Positions 52,207-60,912 of a stretch of 64,000 nt of DNA are shown in pieces. Every line of letters begins with the position of its first letter. Position 1 is the stretch's first letter. Made by a program: the position numbers and the translations under genes. The notes under the pieces were generated by a model, which did not search any database, was not told where the DNA came from, and was given only the letters and a program-made list of their open reading frames with translations. This stretch comes from Salinimicrobium sediminis. Its GTDB lineage: Bacteria > Bacteroidota > Bacteroidia > Flavobacteriales > Flavobacteriaceae. Location: the NCBI RefSeq assembly GCF_900215295.1, contig NZ_OCMF01000004.1, positions 1-64,000 of the forward strand. The letters are read 5' to 3'.

Positions 52207-52344
52207 ATGTTCCCTTTTATACTAAGCATTTTTTTCACAGAATTTTATACCTTCACCCGGGATCTTGTGGTGATCGTTTTTTCAACGGGCTTCCCCATGC
52301 TCTTTAAAAACAAGTCTTTAAAAAGAAGCCTTTATGCCGCCTGA
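52207..52344 (+). CDS. Possible 45-residue leader peptide overlapping the PAS kinase start
   Basis: ATG at 52207 and TGA at 52342-52344 give MFPFILSIFFTEFYTF followed by RDLVVIVFSTGFPMLF and a basic tail KNKSLKRSLYAA. One or two hydrophobic stretches. It overlaps the ATG of the kinase (52334) by 11 bases in another frame, as a coupled leader would. No homology known and the evidence is only position and composition. Confidence 0.25.
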   Translation: MFPFILSIFFTEFYTFTRDLVVIVFSTGFPMLFKNKSLKRSLYAA

Positions 52345-54580
52345 ATCTTCTACACTAACCTACGATTTCCTCAATGATCAACAACTATTATTGCTGATCG
52401 ATTTCCGGGATCACTCCATACATTATATGAGCCATTCGGTACAGCAGTACAGTGAAGGTGTTCCGCAAAAAAGGTTCTTTAAAGACCTGGTGCATCCTGA
52501 GGACTGGGGAACCTGCCTGTCCTGCTTTAGTTCCCTAACCAATGAATTTTCTACAGGAATCCCGATACGTTTCCGTGGAAAAGATGGAATCTGGATTACT
52601 TACATTTTCTGTAGCCGACATTATAAGGAGGGGAAAGAGAATTTGATGTTGAGCCTGGCCGTGACAGCTTCTCCATCAGATTATTTTGAGGAAGAACCTG
52701 TGGCAGAGAATTTTTGGAAAAATGAGTATGAACACCTGCTCGAATCTTTAGATGAGGCATTTGTCGTGGTTGAAGTAATCTTTTCACCGGATCATAATCC
52801 TGTGGATTATTTTTTTCTTAAGGTGAATCCATCCTTTGAGCTGCAGGCCAACTTAAAAGATGTAGTAGGAAAAACCGTAGAAGAAGTTTTACCGGGATAT
52901 ACCAAAAATGTTTTGCAAAAATTAGGCGAGGTTGCCAAAACAGGGAGGTCAATCCGGATCGAAGAAAGATCCGGTACTCTGCAAAGGTGGTTCGATCTCT
53001 ATTTATTCAAGGTTGGAAAGGCCGGGGGTAACAGGGTGGCTCTGTTATTTAGAAATATTACAGAGGGCAAAACAGCTGAAGAGAAATTGCAGGAGAAACT
53101 GTTGAACAATCAGCACAATTTGCGCCAGTCTAAAGAATTACTACAGACGGTTTTTGACACTACTAACCTTGGAATTGCGGTGCTAAAGACATTATATGAC
53201 CGGGATGGATCAATTAAGGATTTTGAATTCGCAAGGGTCAATAGGGTTGTGCGGGAAATGTACCTGCAAGATGATGTTATAGGAAAATCCTATCTCGAGA
53301 CTTCAAAATATGGAGTGGAAATGGGCATTTTCGATGCCTATCTAAAAGTTATGATAACGGGTGAACCTTTTGACGAAGAGTATTTTTTTTCAAAAGATGG
53401 ATACAATAACTGGTTTAGAGTTACTGCCCGAAAAAATCAGGACTTGCTTATCACAACCATTGAAGATATAACAAAAGCCAAGACTGAAGCTGAGGCCTTA
53501 AAAGAGTCCTTACGTTTTAAGAAGGAACTGGTAGAGACCACACCGGAGGTTATTATGATCATCAATCTTAATACTTTTAGTGTAAAATATATCAATAAAG
53601 ACCTTTTACCCGAAGCTGGAATCACCAAAGAGAAAGTACAAAGTTTAGGACTTGCCGAAGTATTACCTTTCATCCATCCACGTGACCGGGAAAAGATCCT
53701 GGACCTGCATAAAAAACTACTTAAATCCTCGAGTGACCAAATATATGATATTGAGGTGCGCCTAAAATTGAATGGAGTTACCTGGAAATGGTTTAATGTA
53801 AGAGGTAAGATATTTCTGAGAAGGGATGAAAACTGGGTGGATGAGTATGTGCTGTTGGTAAGAAATATCTCCGATCAAAAACACACGCAAAAGGCCCTTT
53901 TAAAGGCCGAAAAATTATCCATCCAGGGAGAGCTTGCCCGCACCTTCGCCCATGAACTGCGAAATCCTTTAGCCAGTATAAGAATGGTGGGAGAGGTAAT
54001 GAATCAAAAGATCCCCGAGACACAAAAGGAGGAGCTAAATCCATATTTCGAGATCCTGAAACGAAGTACCACGACCCTGAATAATTTGGTAAGTAACCTT
54101 CTGAATGCTTCCCATTATGTGCCGGCAGTTCTTGAGAAAGAGGATTTGGCTGAAATCCTGGACCAGACTATCATTAGTGCTTCAGACAGAATTTACCTGG
54201 CGGGAATAAAGGTTGTGAAGAATTATTCAGGATCATTCAGCATCATGGCCGATAAGGAAAAACTGCAAATCGCTTTGCTTAACATTATTGTTAATGCCAG
54301 CGAAGCCACCACGCCGGGGGAAGGAGTTATTGAGCTCTCTGTGGAACCCAGGGAAAATGAATATGTTCTTAGAATAAAGGATAACGGCCATGGAATGAAT
54401 GAAAATGAGATCGAACATCTTTTTGAGGCCTTTTACTCCAAAAAAGAAAACGGGATGGGAGTGGGATTAAGCTCTGTAAAAAACATTCTTGAAGAGCACG
54501 ATGCGCAGATAAAGGTGGAAAGTGAACCTGAGAAAGGCACCAGCTTTGAATTATTCTTCCATAATGCCGATCAACTCTAA
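52334..54580 (+). CDS. Multi-PAS sensor histidine kinase (non-hybrid)
   Basis: 748 residues, no membrane segment. Four PAS domains: about 10-115, 132-255, 272-388 and 398-525. HisKA with LARTFAHELRNPLASIRM (His540), then an HATPase from about 620 with LLNIIVNASEAT, DNGHGMNENEIEHLF and GMGVGLSSV. No receiver, so a separate regulator is needed; none is adjacent (a LysR gene converges). The second and third PAS domains resemble PAS6 and PAS5 of the hybrid kinase at 16663 (for instance NPSFELQANLKDVVGKTVEE against NPVFEFQTGLKDVIGKTVNE), so they share a recent ancestor and may sense the same cue. Confidence 0.92.
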   Translation: MPPESSTLTYDFLNDQQLLLLIDFRDHSIHYMSHSVQQYSEGVPQKRFFKDLVHPEDWGTCLSCFSSLTNEFSTGIPIRFRGKDGIWITYIFCSRHYKEGKENLMLSLAVTASPSDYFEEEPVAENFWKNEYEHLLESLDEAFVVVEVIFSPDHNPVDYFFLKVNPSFELQANLKDVVGKTVEEVLPGYTKNVLQKLGEVAKTGRSIRIEERSGTLQRWFDLYLFKVGKAGGNRVALLFRNITEGKTAEEKLQEKLLNNQHNLRQSKELLQTVFDTTNLGIAVLKTLYDRDGSIKDFEFARVNRVVREMYLQDDVIGKSYLETSKYGVEMGIFDAYLKVMITGEPFDEEYFFSKDGYNNWFRVTARKNQDLLITTIEDITKAKTEAEALKESLRFKKELVETTPEVIMIINLNTFSVKYINKDLLPEAGITKEKVQSLGLAEVLPFIHPRDREKILDLHKKLLKSSSDQIYDIEVRLKLNGVTWKWFNVRGKIFLRRDENWVDEYVLLVRNISDQKHTQKALLKAEKLSIQGELARTFAHELRNPLASIRMVGEVMNQKIPETQKEELNPYFEILKRSTTTLNNLVSNLLNASHYVPAVLEKEDLAEILDQTIISASDRIYLAGIKVVKNYSGSFSIMADKEKLQIALLNIIVNASEATTPGEGVIELSVEPRENEYVLRIKDNGHGMNENEIEHLFEAFYSKKENGMGVGLSSVKNILEEHDAQIKVESEPEKGTSFELFFHNADQL

Positions 54581-54597
54581 GGACTAAACATTTTAAA

Positions 54598-55506
54598 TTA
54601 TTCCGAAAAGTACCTGAGGATAATTTTCTCTTTGTGTTTCCGGATATAATCCAGATAAGCGGCGGCGGCAGGAGAAAGTCTTTTTTCTTTTAACCAGATA
54701 AGTTTCCAGGTAGATTTTATTGGAAAACCTTCTACGGGAATAATTTTTAATTCTCCCCTGTTGAGTTCATTTCGCATCCCAATAAGTGGCATAATGGAGT
54801 ACCCTAAACCGGCAATCACAGCTTGTTTTACAGCTTCATTGGAAGTGAGCTCCAGCCGGCTGCTAACGTTGTAATTGTGTTGTGTTAGGTATCGTTCCAT
54901 CACCTTGCGGGTACCGGATCCACTTTCTCTAAAAATAAGTGGCACCCTCGAAAGAATATCCGGAGGTTGTTTTTTTGAGGTAAATTCTTCGTTGTTGCCC
55001 ACCAGAAATAATCTGTTATCCATTAGATCTACCTGTTCCACCTGCATATGACCTGGCAGGAGGGAAACCAGGGCGAAATCAACCTCATTTTTCTCAAGGC
55101 TCTCAATTACCCTGGCTCTGTTGGTTACATCCAGAACGAGATCCAGGCCCGGATGAGCTTTTAAAAAATCTGATAGAAAATAAGGCATCACGTATTTACC
55201 TGTTGAAACAGCAGTAAAACTTAAATTTCCTATCAATTCTACTTTAAAGGCAGCTGCTTTGTTGTTGATCGCTTCCACTTCTTCCAATATTCTTGCTGCA
55301 GCTCCTGCAATCTCTTTCCCAAATTCCGTAATGTATACTTTGCGCCCTATGATCTCCATTATAGGTACATTAAACTGCTCCTGTAAATTCCTCATCTGAA
55401 TAGAAACTGCCGGTTGGGAAAGATGAAGATCTTCCGCAGCTTTGGTAATGCTCAAGGTTTGGCTAACGCGTAAGAATACCTTTAACTGGTGTAAAGTATA
55501 ATTCAT
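54598..55506 (-). CDS. LysR-family transcriptional regulator
   Basis: 302 residues. N-terminal winged helix MNYTLHQLKVFLRVSQTLSI, then ITKAAEDLHLSQPAVSIQMR (recognition helix), and a C-terminal effector-binding domain about 90-290 of the CysB/CbbR type (GKYVMPYFLSDFLKAHPGLD, GSGTRKVMERYL). The effector domain resembles the CysL/CbbR group, which responds to sulfur or carbon metabolites, but the ligand is not deducible. Divergent from the 55570 gene with a 63-base gap, so that gene is a plausible target. Confidence 0.92.
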   Translation of the reverse strand: MNYTLHQLKVFLRVSQTLSITKAAEDLHLSQPAVSIQMRNLQEQFNVPIMEIIGRKVYITEFGKEIAGAAARILEEVEAINNKAAAFKVELIGNLSFTAVSTGKYVMPYFLSDFLKAHPGLDLVLDVTNRARVIESLEKNEVDFALVSLLPGHMQVEQVDLMDNRLFLVGNNEEFTSKKQPPDILSRVPLIFRESGSGTRKVMERYLTQHNYNVSSRLELTSNEAVKQAVIAGLGYSIMPLIGMRNELNRGELKIIPVEGFPIKSTWKLIWLKEKRLSPAAAAYLDYIRKHKEKIILRYFSE

Positions 55507-55564
55507 TTATATTTTTTATGCAAAAGATTAAATATATAAATAAAAACTAATACTGCCTTAACCG

Positions 55565-55572
55565 TATCTTTG
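55565..55572 (+). promoter_or_regulatory. -7 promoter element between LysR and its divergent neighbour
   Basis: TATCTTTG is a full match to TAnnTTTG. No TTTG is seen 19 bases upstream, as is common for activated promoters. If used, transcription starts near 55579, after the TTG at 55570. Confidence 0.4.
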
Positions 55573-55974
55573 TCAAGGTATTTAAGCCCCAACATATTGA
55601 GAACACCTTCATTAGAAACGCTTGAAGAAAGCGAACCTGATATAAAAGATAAACTACTGCAGCTCATTGAAGATGGAGATGCCACAGTTATCTTATCTTC
55701 AGAATATACTCAAAGCCTCAACGATCTAATAAAATCAGAATTCATTTCCATTGAAAATGACAGACTACAGCTTACTGAAAAAGGACAAAGGGCAAAAATA
55801 TTGGGAATAAAAAAGGTTTCTGAACAAAATCCTCCCGCACCTGAAACTATGGTTCTAAACGATTTTACACCTTTACAAGCATCCAAAGGGGTCTCAAACC
55901 GGTCATTCCTAATTCTCCTTTTCTTCTTTCTCATTTCCCTTATGGCCATAGCAGCCATGGTTATCACGAAATAA
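55570..55974 (+). CDS. Uncharacterised C-tail-anchored protein, non-ATG start
   Basis: Up to 134 residues. No ATG occurs in the first 90 codons, so the start must be TTG (55570, or TTG at 55597, which fits better if the -7 element at 55565-55572 is used). The cytosolic part has a winged-helix-like pattern (DIKDKLLQLIEDGDATVILS, NDLIKSEFISIENDRLQLTE) and the C-terminus is a single membrane helix (SFLILLFFFLISLMAIAAMV) close to the end. This resembles a small tail-anchored DNA-binding or adaptor protein. Divergent from the LysR gene. Not recognised otherwise. Confidence 0.6.
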   Translation: MSRYLSPNILRTPSLETLEESEPDIKDKLLQLIEDGDATVILSSEYTQSLNDLIKSEFISIENDRLQLTEKGQRAKILGIKKVSEQNPPAPETMVLNDFTPLQASKGVSNRSFLILLFFFLISLMAIAAMVITK

Positions 55975-55994
55975 TACGGGGGTGGGAACTTCTG

Positions 55995-57089
55995 TTATCT
56001 AAGCGGAATCCTTACTACTGTTTCAACACCGGCTTCCTGCCCCTTATTTCGTATTATAAAACTACAGTCATTCCCGTATAGGTTATGCAGCCTTGCAATG
56101 ATATTAGAAAGTCCCATTCCTTTTTCCATAATTTCTTCCTGTGGTGCAGTAAGGTCTTTCCCATTGTTCTCTACTTTTAACACCATATATTTTCCTTCGG
56201 CAAAAACAGAGATCACCACAACAAGATCGGTATGATCATAAGAATATCCGTGTTTTATTGAATTTTCAAGAAGCGGCTGAAGAATTAGTGCGGGAACCTT
56301 CCTGGAAAGCAAACCTTCATCTATTTCTTTCCGGATGATCAAATGATCAGAAAAACGAACATTTAAAATATTGAGATAATATTCAAGGGTTCTGAGTTCC
56401 TTTTCAAGCGGGATTTCATTTTCTTCCCCACTGTAGAGGATCTCTCTTAGAAAATCGCTTAGATCTGCAATAGTATCTTTAGCCAATTCTTTATCAATAT
56501 CTGCCAGCACCGCAATACTATTGAGGGTATTGAATAAAAAATGAGGTTGCAACTGTGAGGAAAGCATTTTCATTTTTGTATTTACAAGCTGGGTCTCAAG
56601 TTGTGCCCTATGGTGTTCTGCCTCTTTAACCTGCCTTACATAATAATAGGTGTAAATAATAAAAGTCATGGCAAAGTAGATGAGAAAATTAAGATCTACT
56701 ACTGCAACAAAACGGTTAAAACTTTCCTCAAGTTGGTAATCCTGCAAGGAGAATTGCCCGCTAAGGATCCCAAACAGGTCAAAAAACAACCTGATTATGA
56801 ACCCAATAAGAATCGAAAAAACCACATGAATTGAAATGATCTTTACCCACGAATAATTTTTATTTAAAAAGCGTTTTGTGCTTATTGCAATAATGGTCAT
56901 GTAAAAAACCACCACCAACCAGTCTATGAAGATGTTAAACACCAAAAAATCGTACCACGACATCATCTTCATTTGTGGAAAATGCCGGAGCATATAAAAT
57001 GTTTTCAGGATATATACCAGATTGAATAGGCCGTAAAATCCGGCTAGTAACAACACCAGTTTAAAATCGATAAATCTTTTGATTTTCAT
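55995..57089 (-). CDS. LytS-type sensor histidine kinase
   Basis: 364 residues. Four N-terminal membrane helices (about 10-30, 45-68, 82-110, 130-152) without a separate sensor domain, then the His_kinase domain with SSQLQPHFLFNTLNSI (His183) and an HATPase with LLENSIKHGY and KGMGLSNIIARLHNLYG. It is the second gene of an operon, two bases after the LytTR regulator stop. Signals probably through the membrane helices. Confidence 0.93.
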   Translation of the reverse strand: MKIKRFIDFKLVLLLAGFYGLFNLVYILKTFYMLRHFPQMKMMSWYDFLVFNIFIDWLVVVFYMTIIAISTKRFLNKNYSWVKIISIHVVFSILIGFIIRLFFDLFGILSGQFSLQDYQLEESFNRFVAVVDLNFLIYFAMTFIIYTYYYVRQVKEAEHHRAQLETQLVNTKMKMLSSQLQPHFLFNTLNSIAVLADIDKELAKDTIADLSDFLREILYSGEENEIPLEKELRTLEYYLNILNVRFSDHLIIRKEIDEGLLSRKVPALILQPLLENSIKHGYSYDHTDLVVVISVFAEGKYMVLKVENNGKDLTAPQEEIMEKGMGLSNIIARLHNLYGNDCSFIIRNKGQEAGVETVVRIPLR

Positions 57090-57091
57090 TG

Positions 57092-57856
57092 CTATATTCC
57101 GAGTTTTTCTAAGAACTCTTTCTTGTTTGATTTGCTTATGTGCAGCAATTTATCATCGTTCATACGCGCGTCCACTTCAGAATAATCTGAATGCACAATC
57201 TCCTTCACCTGGTGCAGATTTACTATGGTTGACCTGTGAATTCTGAAAAAAGTGTTTTCTGAAAGCTGCTCTTCCAGGTTTGTTAGTGACTCCCGCAGCA
57301 CGTACTTTCCTGAAGTTGTATAAATTTCGGCATAATAGCCCGAAGCTATGATGTAGTAGATATTCGCAGGATCGATAAGCAAAGTTTTATTACCCTGTTT
57401 AACCGGAATTTTAGTTACCATCTTCCTATTATCAACTGCGCCCGAATAAATGGCAAATAGCTCCCCAAACCTTTTTTCAAACAGGAAATCTGCTTCATTT
57501 CTGGATGTTTTAAGGACACGGTCAATGGTCTTAAAGAATCGCTGATCTTTAAATGGCTTGAGAAGAAAATCAAAAGCTTCTACATCAAAGGCCCGGGTAG
57601 CATAACTGTCATAGGCTGTCACAAAGATCACCACTGGTTTAGGATCAATTTCTACTTTTTGCAGTACCTCAAATCCATTCATATCTTTCATATTGATATC
57701 GAGGAAAATGAGATCCGGCTTTTCAGTATTGATCTGTTTTATAGCCGATTTGCCATTAGAACATTCGGCGATTACTTCGATAGCAGGAATTTCTTCAAGT
57801 AAATTCAGCAACCGTCGCCGTGCAAGTTCTTCATCATCTATTACCAATGCCCTCAT
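57092..57856 (-). CDS. LytTR-family response regulator
   Basis: 254 residues. Receiver 1-120 with DDE at residues 7-9, Asp53 (LIFLDINMKDMNG) and Lys in DFLLKPFKDQRF; LytTR DNA-binding domain about 150-250 (NIYYIIASGYYAEIYTTSGK, TFFRIHRSTIVNLHQVKEIV, HISKSNKKEFLEKL). Precedes its LytS-type kinase by two bases. A PepSY-like secreted protein gene lies just upstream across a strong terminator and could be a target of this pair (inference). Confidence 0.94.
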   Translation of the reverse strand: MRALVIDDEELARRRLLNLLEEIPAIEVIAECSNGKSAIKQINTEKPDLIFLDINMKDMNGFEVLQKVEIDPKPVVIFVTAYDSYATRAFDVEAFDFLLKPFKDQRFFKTIDRVLKTSRNEADFLFEKRFGELFAIYSGAVDNRKMVTKIPVKQGNKTLLIDPANIYYIIASGYYAEIYTTSGKYVLRESLTNLEEQLSENTFFRIHRSTIVNLHQVKEIVHSDYSEVDARMNDDKLLHISKSNKKEFLEKLGI

Positions 57857-57914
57857 ACTTCAGGATTTAGATACCCAATTTAAAATTTATTTGCACCGGT
57901 TGAACGTTTCCCAT

Positions 57915-57948
57915 CAAAAAACCATCAAACGGCAGGGGCGTTTGATGG
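57915..57948 (-). terminator. Intrinsic terminator of the PepSY-like gene
   Basis: Perfect 10-bp stem CCATCAAACG (57922-57931) with CGTTTGATGG (57939-57948) around a seven-base loop; in the minus direction TTTTTT follows immediately. Confidence 0.92.
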
Positions 57949-57972
57949 CGGCAGGAACAATATGCCATAGCT

Positions 57973-58524
57973 TTAATTTCCAGCAACTTCTATTGCCCGA
58001 AGAGGAGCTTCAAGAGTGACATTTTTTCGCTGCTTTCCATTTTGGAGTTTTACTCTGTAGAATTCTTTGTTGATTTCCCCCATACTGCCGCGGGCAATAT
58101 GTACATTTTTAACCATCGCCCATCCTTTATGATCCCGGTAAAGTTGATGTCTTAATTCTTTGGGAAGCAAAATGTTCTTAAATCTTGATGATGTTTTTAC
58201 CAGCTTCCCTTCCGCGTTAAAATCGGCTTGTAAAATACCTCTGCTACTGGTAAGGGTAACGTTATAGGAATGTATTCCCTTTCCCTCAATCTCAGAAAGA
58301 AGTTTTTCTACATTCAGATTATTTTCTAAAAATAACACCGGATCCTGTTGAAATTCTCCCACATAATTTTCTTTCACATTAAAAGTAAAATTATTTCCAC
58401 TTCTGGTCATTTCTGAAGAAAAAGGTGCGAATCCTACCTTTGTTTCTTTAAGTTCTGTAATCTCCTGTGCCTTTACGACTCCCCCCATCAGCACCAATAC
58501 CAAATAAAAAATCAGCGTTTTCAT
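57973..58524 (-). CDS. Secreted protein, PepSY-like pattern
   Basis: 183 residues with signal peptide (MKTLIFYLVLVLMGGVVKAQ). The C-terminal half has the alternating strand-helix pattern of PepSY-like envelope proteins: GILQADFNAEGKLVKTSSRF, then LPKELRHQLYRDHKGWAMVK and a closing strand KEFYRVKLQNGKQRKNVT. Such proteins in Bacteroidota are often next to two-component systems of the LytS/LytTR type. Monocistronic, 116 bases upstream of the LytTR regulator with a terminator between. Function unknown. Confidence 0.75.
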   Translation of the reverse strand: MKTLIFYLVLVLMGGVVKAQEITELKETKVGFAPFSSEMTRSGNNFTFNVKENYVGEFQQDPVLFLENNLNVEKLLSEIEGKGIHSYNVTLTSSRGILQADFNAEGKLVKTSSRFKNILLPKELRHQLYRDHKGWAMVKNVHIARGSMGEINKEFYRVKLQNGKQRKNVTLEAPLRAIEVAGN

Positions 58525-58837
58525 TGTTTAAGTTTTTGAGTTAATAATTTGATTTATTGATATAAAAGTAGTGGCATTACATTCCTCTTTTAATGGGAAA
58601 GATGTAGACGACTCAAAAAGAGTAACGGGCGTATCAAAAAACAGGTAGACAGTAAAAATGAAGTACTTGTGAGAGAGATATGCGTTTATATCAGAATTTT
58701 GGTTCCCGGCATCCGGAAATTAGTGCCTCGTATGAAGAAAGGAGAAAAATGACAAAAGACAAACCGCCCCTTTGAAAAACTATCCGATTACCCTACATTC
58801 TCGGAGTTACATCAATTCGAGGCGGCTCTTGCCTTAA
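58525..58837. other. Intergenic region, nothing recognised
   Basis: 313 bases between two minus-strand genes. It must hold the promoter of the PepSY-like gene and the end of the response-regulator transcript, but I find no terminator hairpin with a T run and no full promoter match. Confidence 0.35.
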
Positions 58838-59503
58838 CTATAATATTTTTAGATCTTTTAGTATACCAATTAAATGAGGGGTAGTATTAGCGGCAAATTC
58901 TTCCCGCAGTTCCTTTAATCTCTTTTCAATAGAACTTTTGCTGTTGGGAGAAATATCGCGTTTTTTAAAACTTTCCTGAATTTCTTCCTGTGTTAAACCT
59001 GTAGCTATAGCCGTAAGCAATTCCATATCCCAATCCTTCAGCATCAAAATATTGTCCCTGTTCAAGACGTTTTCAATGCCTTTGGAGTTGTATGCCTCTC
59101 CCCGGGTTAAAGCTATAATGGCTTCCTCAAGATCCTTAAGTCCTCTGCGGTCCTTACACACATAAGCGTCAATATTTCCGGAGTCCCAAAGGCTGCGTAC
59201 CGTCTGTGGATGGTCTTCAACAGAATTGATCAAAACCCTTAGATTAGGATCTTCCTGTTTTAAAACACTTATCAATTCCTTACCCGATTTAATATTTTCA
59301 GTCCTATGATCGTTTTTGAAGGATAGGTCGCAGATCAGGAGGTCAAAAGGTTCTCCTGTTGAAAGTGCCTGTTTGGCAAGGATCCTGGCTTTGTCACAAT
59401 ACTGCGCATGTTCTACTTGTTCTATCCCCAGGTCCTTAAGCACCGCTGCAACTGCAATATTGATGCTGTCCATATCCTCCGCAACTAAAACTTTCTTGAA
59501 CAT
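58838..59503 (-). CDS. Orphan response regulator with LuxR-like C-terminus
   Basis: 221 residues. Receiver 1-130 with acidic AED at residues 8-10, phosphoacceptor Asp59 (LLICDLSFKND) and a loop lengthened by the charged NDHRTENIKSG stretch. The C-terminal 70 residues (DMELLTAIATGLTQEEIQES, then SPNSKSSIEKRLKELREEF) look like a LuxR/GerE-type helix-turn-helix. No kinase is adjacent. A perfect inverted repeat lies just upstream of the start. Confidence 0.88.
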   Translation of the reverse strand: MFKKVLVAEDMDSINIAVAAVLKDLGIEQVEHAQYCDKARILAKQALSTGEPFDLLICDLSFKNDHRTENIKSGKELISVLKQEDPNLRVLINSVEDHPQTVRSLWDSGNIDAYVCKDRRGLKDLEEAIIALTRGEAYNSKGIENVLNRDNILMLKDWDMELLTAIATGLTQEEIQESFKKRDISPNSKSSIEKRLKELREEFAANTTPHLIGILKDLKIL

Positions 59504-59553
59504 TACCGGTTTTAAAAAATGAATTTTATTTGTTAATTCAAAGTTAAGCTATA

Positions 59554-59581
59554 ACGGGAAACATTTTTTACGGTTTCCCGT
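59554..59581. promoter_or_regulatory. Inverted repeat upstream of the orphan response regulator
   Basis: ACGGGAAAC (59554-59562) and GTTTCCCGT (59573-59581), a perfect 9-bp inverted repeat with a ten-base loop, 51 bases before the start codon at 59503. No T run on either side suits a terminator, so an operator is more likely. Confidence 0.5.
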
Positions 59582-59734
59582 AATTGCATTTATTTTTCGC
59601 TACTTTTTATAAAATTTGTTGCCCAACTTCAAAAAGATACTTGAAAGCTTCCTGGAAAATTCCCAGGATTAATGCTGCAGCTGCTTTATATTATTCTCAA
59701 AACTGTATATTTGAAGTGCCCGTAGCATACAAAT

Positions 59735-60817
59735 ATGAGTAGCCCCGAGATTATTGCATTTATATTAAGTTTTCTAGCACTTCTTCCCACAATAGCATCT
59801 ATTTCCAAGCTGGACAACTGGTGGGTGAGAGATTTTGATTTTCCAAGATTACAAATCAGCACCATAATTTTATTCTTTATAATTTATTGTGCTGCCATCT
59901 TTGACTTTAGTTCTTTTTTGGAAATCCTAATGCTGCTGCTGCTCATAGGCAGTTTTGTATACCAGGCTGTAAAAATCTATCCCTATACATTTTTTGCAAA
60001 GAAGCAAGTAAAAAAGTACAAAGGGAATGATGAAAAAAGACAGATTTCTATACTCGTTAGCAATGTTCTTACCACCAATACAAAATATCAAAAGCTTATT
60101 CACCTTATCAACCGGGAAAATCCCGACCTGGTTTTAACCCTGGAAACCGACGAGGTTTGGGAAAAAGAACTTGAAGTTATTGAAGACGAATATCCTCACA
60201 CCGTAAAGATCCCTTTAAAGAATCTCTACGGCATGCATCTTTATTCTAAACTGGAACTCAGCAACATTGACATAAAGTATCTCATTTCTGAAGAAATACC
60301 CTCGATCCACGGGAAGGTAAAATTGCGCAGCGGGGAAAAAGTAAAAATTCATTGTTTGCACCCCAAGCCTCCAAGTCCTTCTGAAGATGACACTTCAACA
60401 AACCGTGATGCGGAACTTTTACTTGTGGGAAAAGAGATCGATGGAAAAAACTCCACCCTTGTTTTTGGAGATCTTAATGACGTCGCCTGGTCCCGTACAA
60501 CCGAACTGTTCATGAGACTGAGTGGCCTTTTAGATCCCAGGATCGGGAGGGGCTTCTATAACACGTTTCACGCCCAGTATCCGATATTCAGATGGCCCCT
60601 GGACCATGTCTTCCATAGTAGTGACTTCTTACTGCAGAAGTTGAAAAGATTGGAAAGCATAGGATCTGACCACTTCCCTATTTACATTAAACTTGTTTAT
60701 GAACCGGAGAAACAAAACCTCAACGGGCATACTGAAGGAGTTGAGGAAGAAGAAGCAGAATGGGCTGAAGAAAAAATAGAAAAAGGAATTCACCCCGAGG
60801 AAGAATCTAAGGTTTAA
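59735..60817 (+). CDS. Membrane-anchored endonuclease/exonuclease/phosphatase family protein
   Basis: 360 residues. Three N-terminal membrane helices (about 5-22, 38-58, 62-80) followed by an EEP domain with VLTLETDEVWEKEL (Glu of the metal site), VFGDLNDVAWSR and the final IGSDHFPIY box (Asp-His). The catalytic core would face the periplasm, as in other anchored EEP proteins; the substrate could be nucleic acid or a phosphoester. The last 35 residues are very acidic (EGVEEEEAEWAEEKIEKG). Monocistronic; TATATTTG at 59706-59713 is a good -7 match. Confidence 0.9.
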   Translation: MSSPEIIAFILSFLALLPTIASISKLDNWWVRDFDFPRLQISTIILFFIIYCAAIFDFSSFLEILMLLLLIGSFVYQAVKIYPYTFFAKKQVKKYKGNDEKRQISILVSNVLTTNTKYQKLIHLINRENPDLVLTLETDEVWEKELEVIEDEYPHTVKIPLKNLYGMHLYSKLELSNIDIKYLISEEIPSIHGKVKLRSGEKVKIHCLHPKPPSPSEDDTSTNRDAELLLVGKEIDGKNSTLVFGDLNDVAWSRTTELFMRLSGLLDPRIGRGFYNTFHAQYPIFRWPLDHVFHSSDFLLQKLKRLESIGSDHFPIYIKLVYEPEKQNLNGHTEGVEEEEAEWAEEKIEKGIHPEEESKV

Positions 60818-60870
60818 GATTTCAAGATCAAACCTCTTTGTCTCAACTTACTTATAGATACCGCTCCGTT

Positions 60871-60912
60871 CAATGACCACTGACCACCTATCACTAATCA
60901 CTGATCACTAAT
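60871..60912. repeat. Heptamer-like array over the tesA-like stop codon
   Basis: TGACCAC-TGACCAC-CTATCAC-TAATCAC-TGATCAC-TAATAAC in 7-base phase; the stop codon (60898-60900, TGA on the minus strand) and last codons of the esterase gene lie inside it. Confidence 0.75.
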
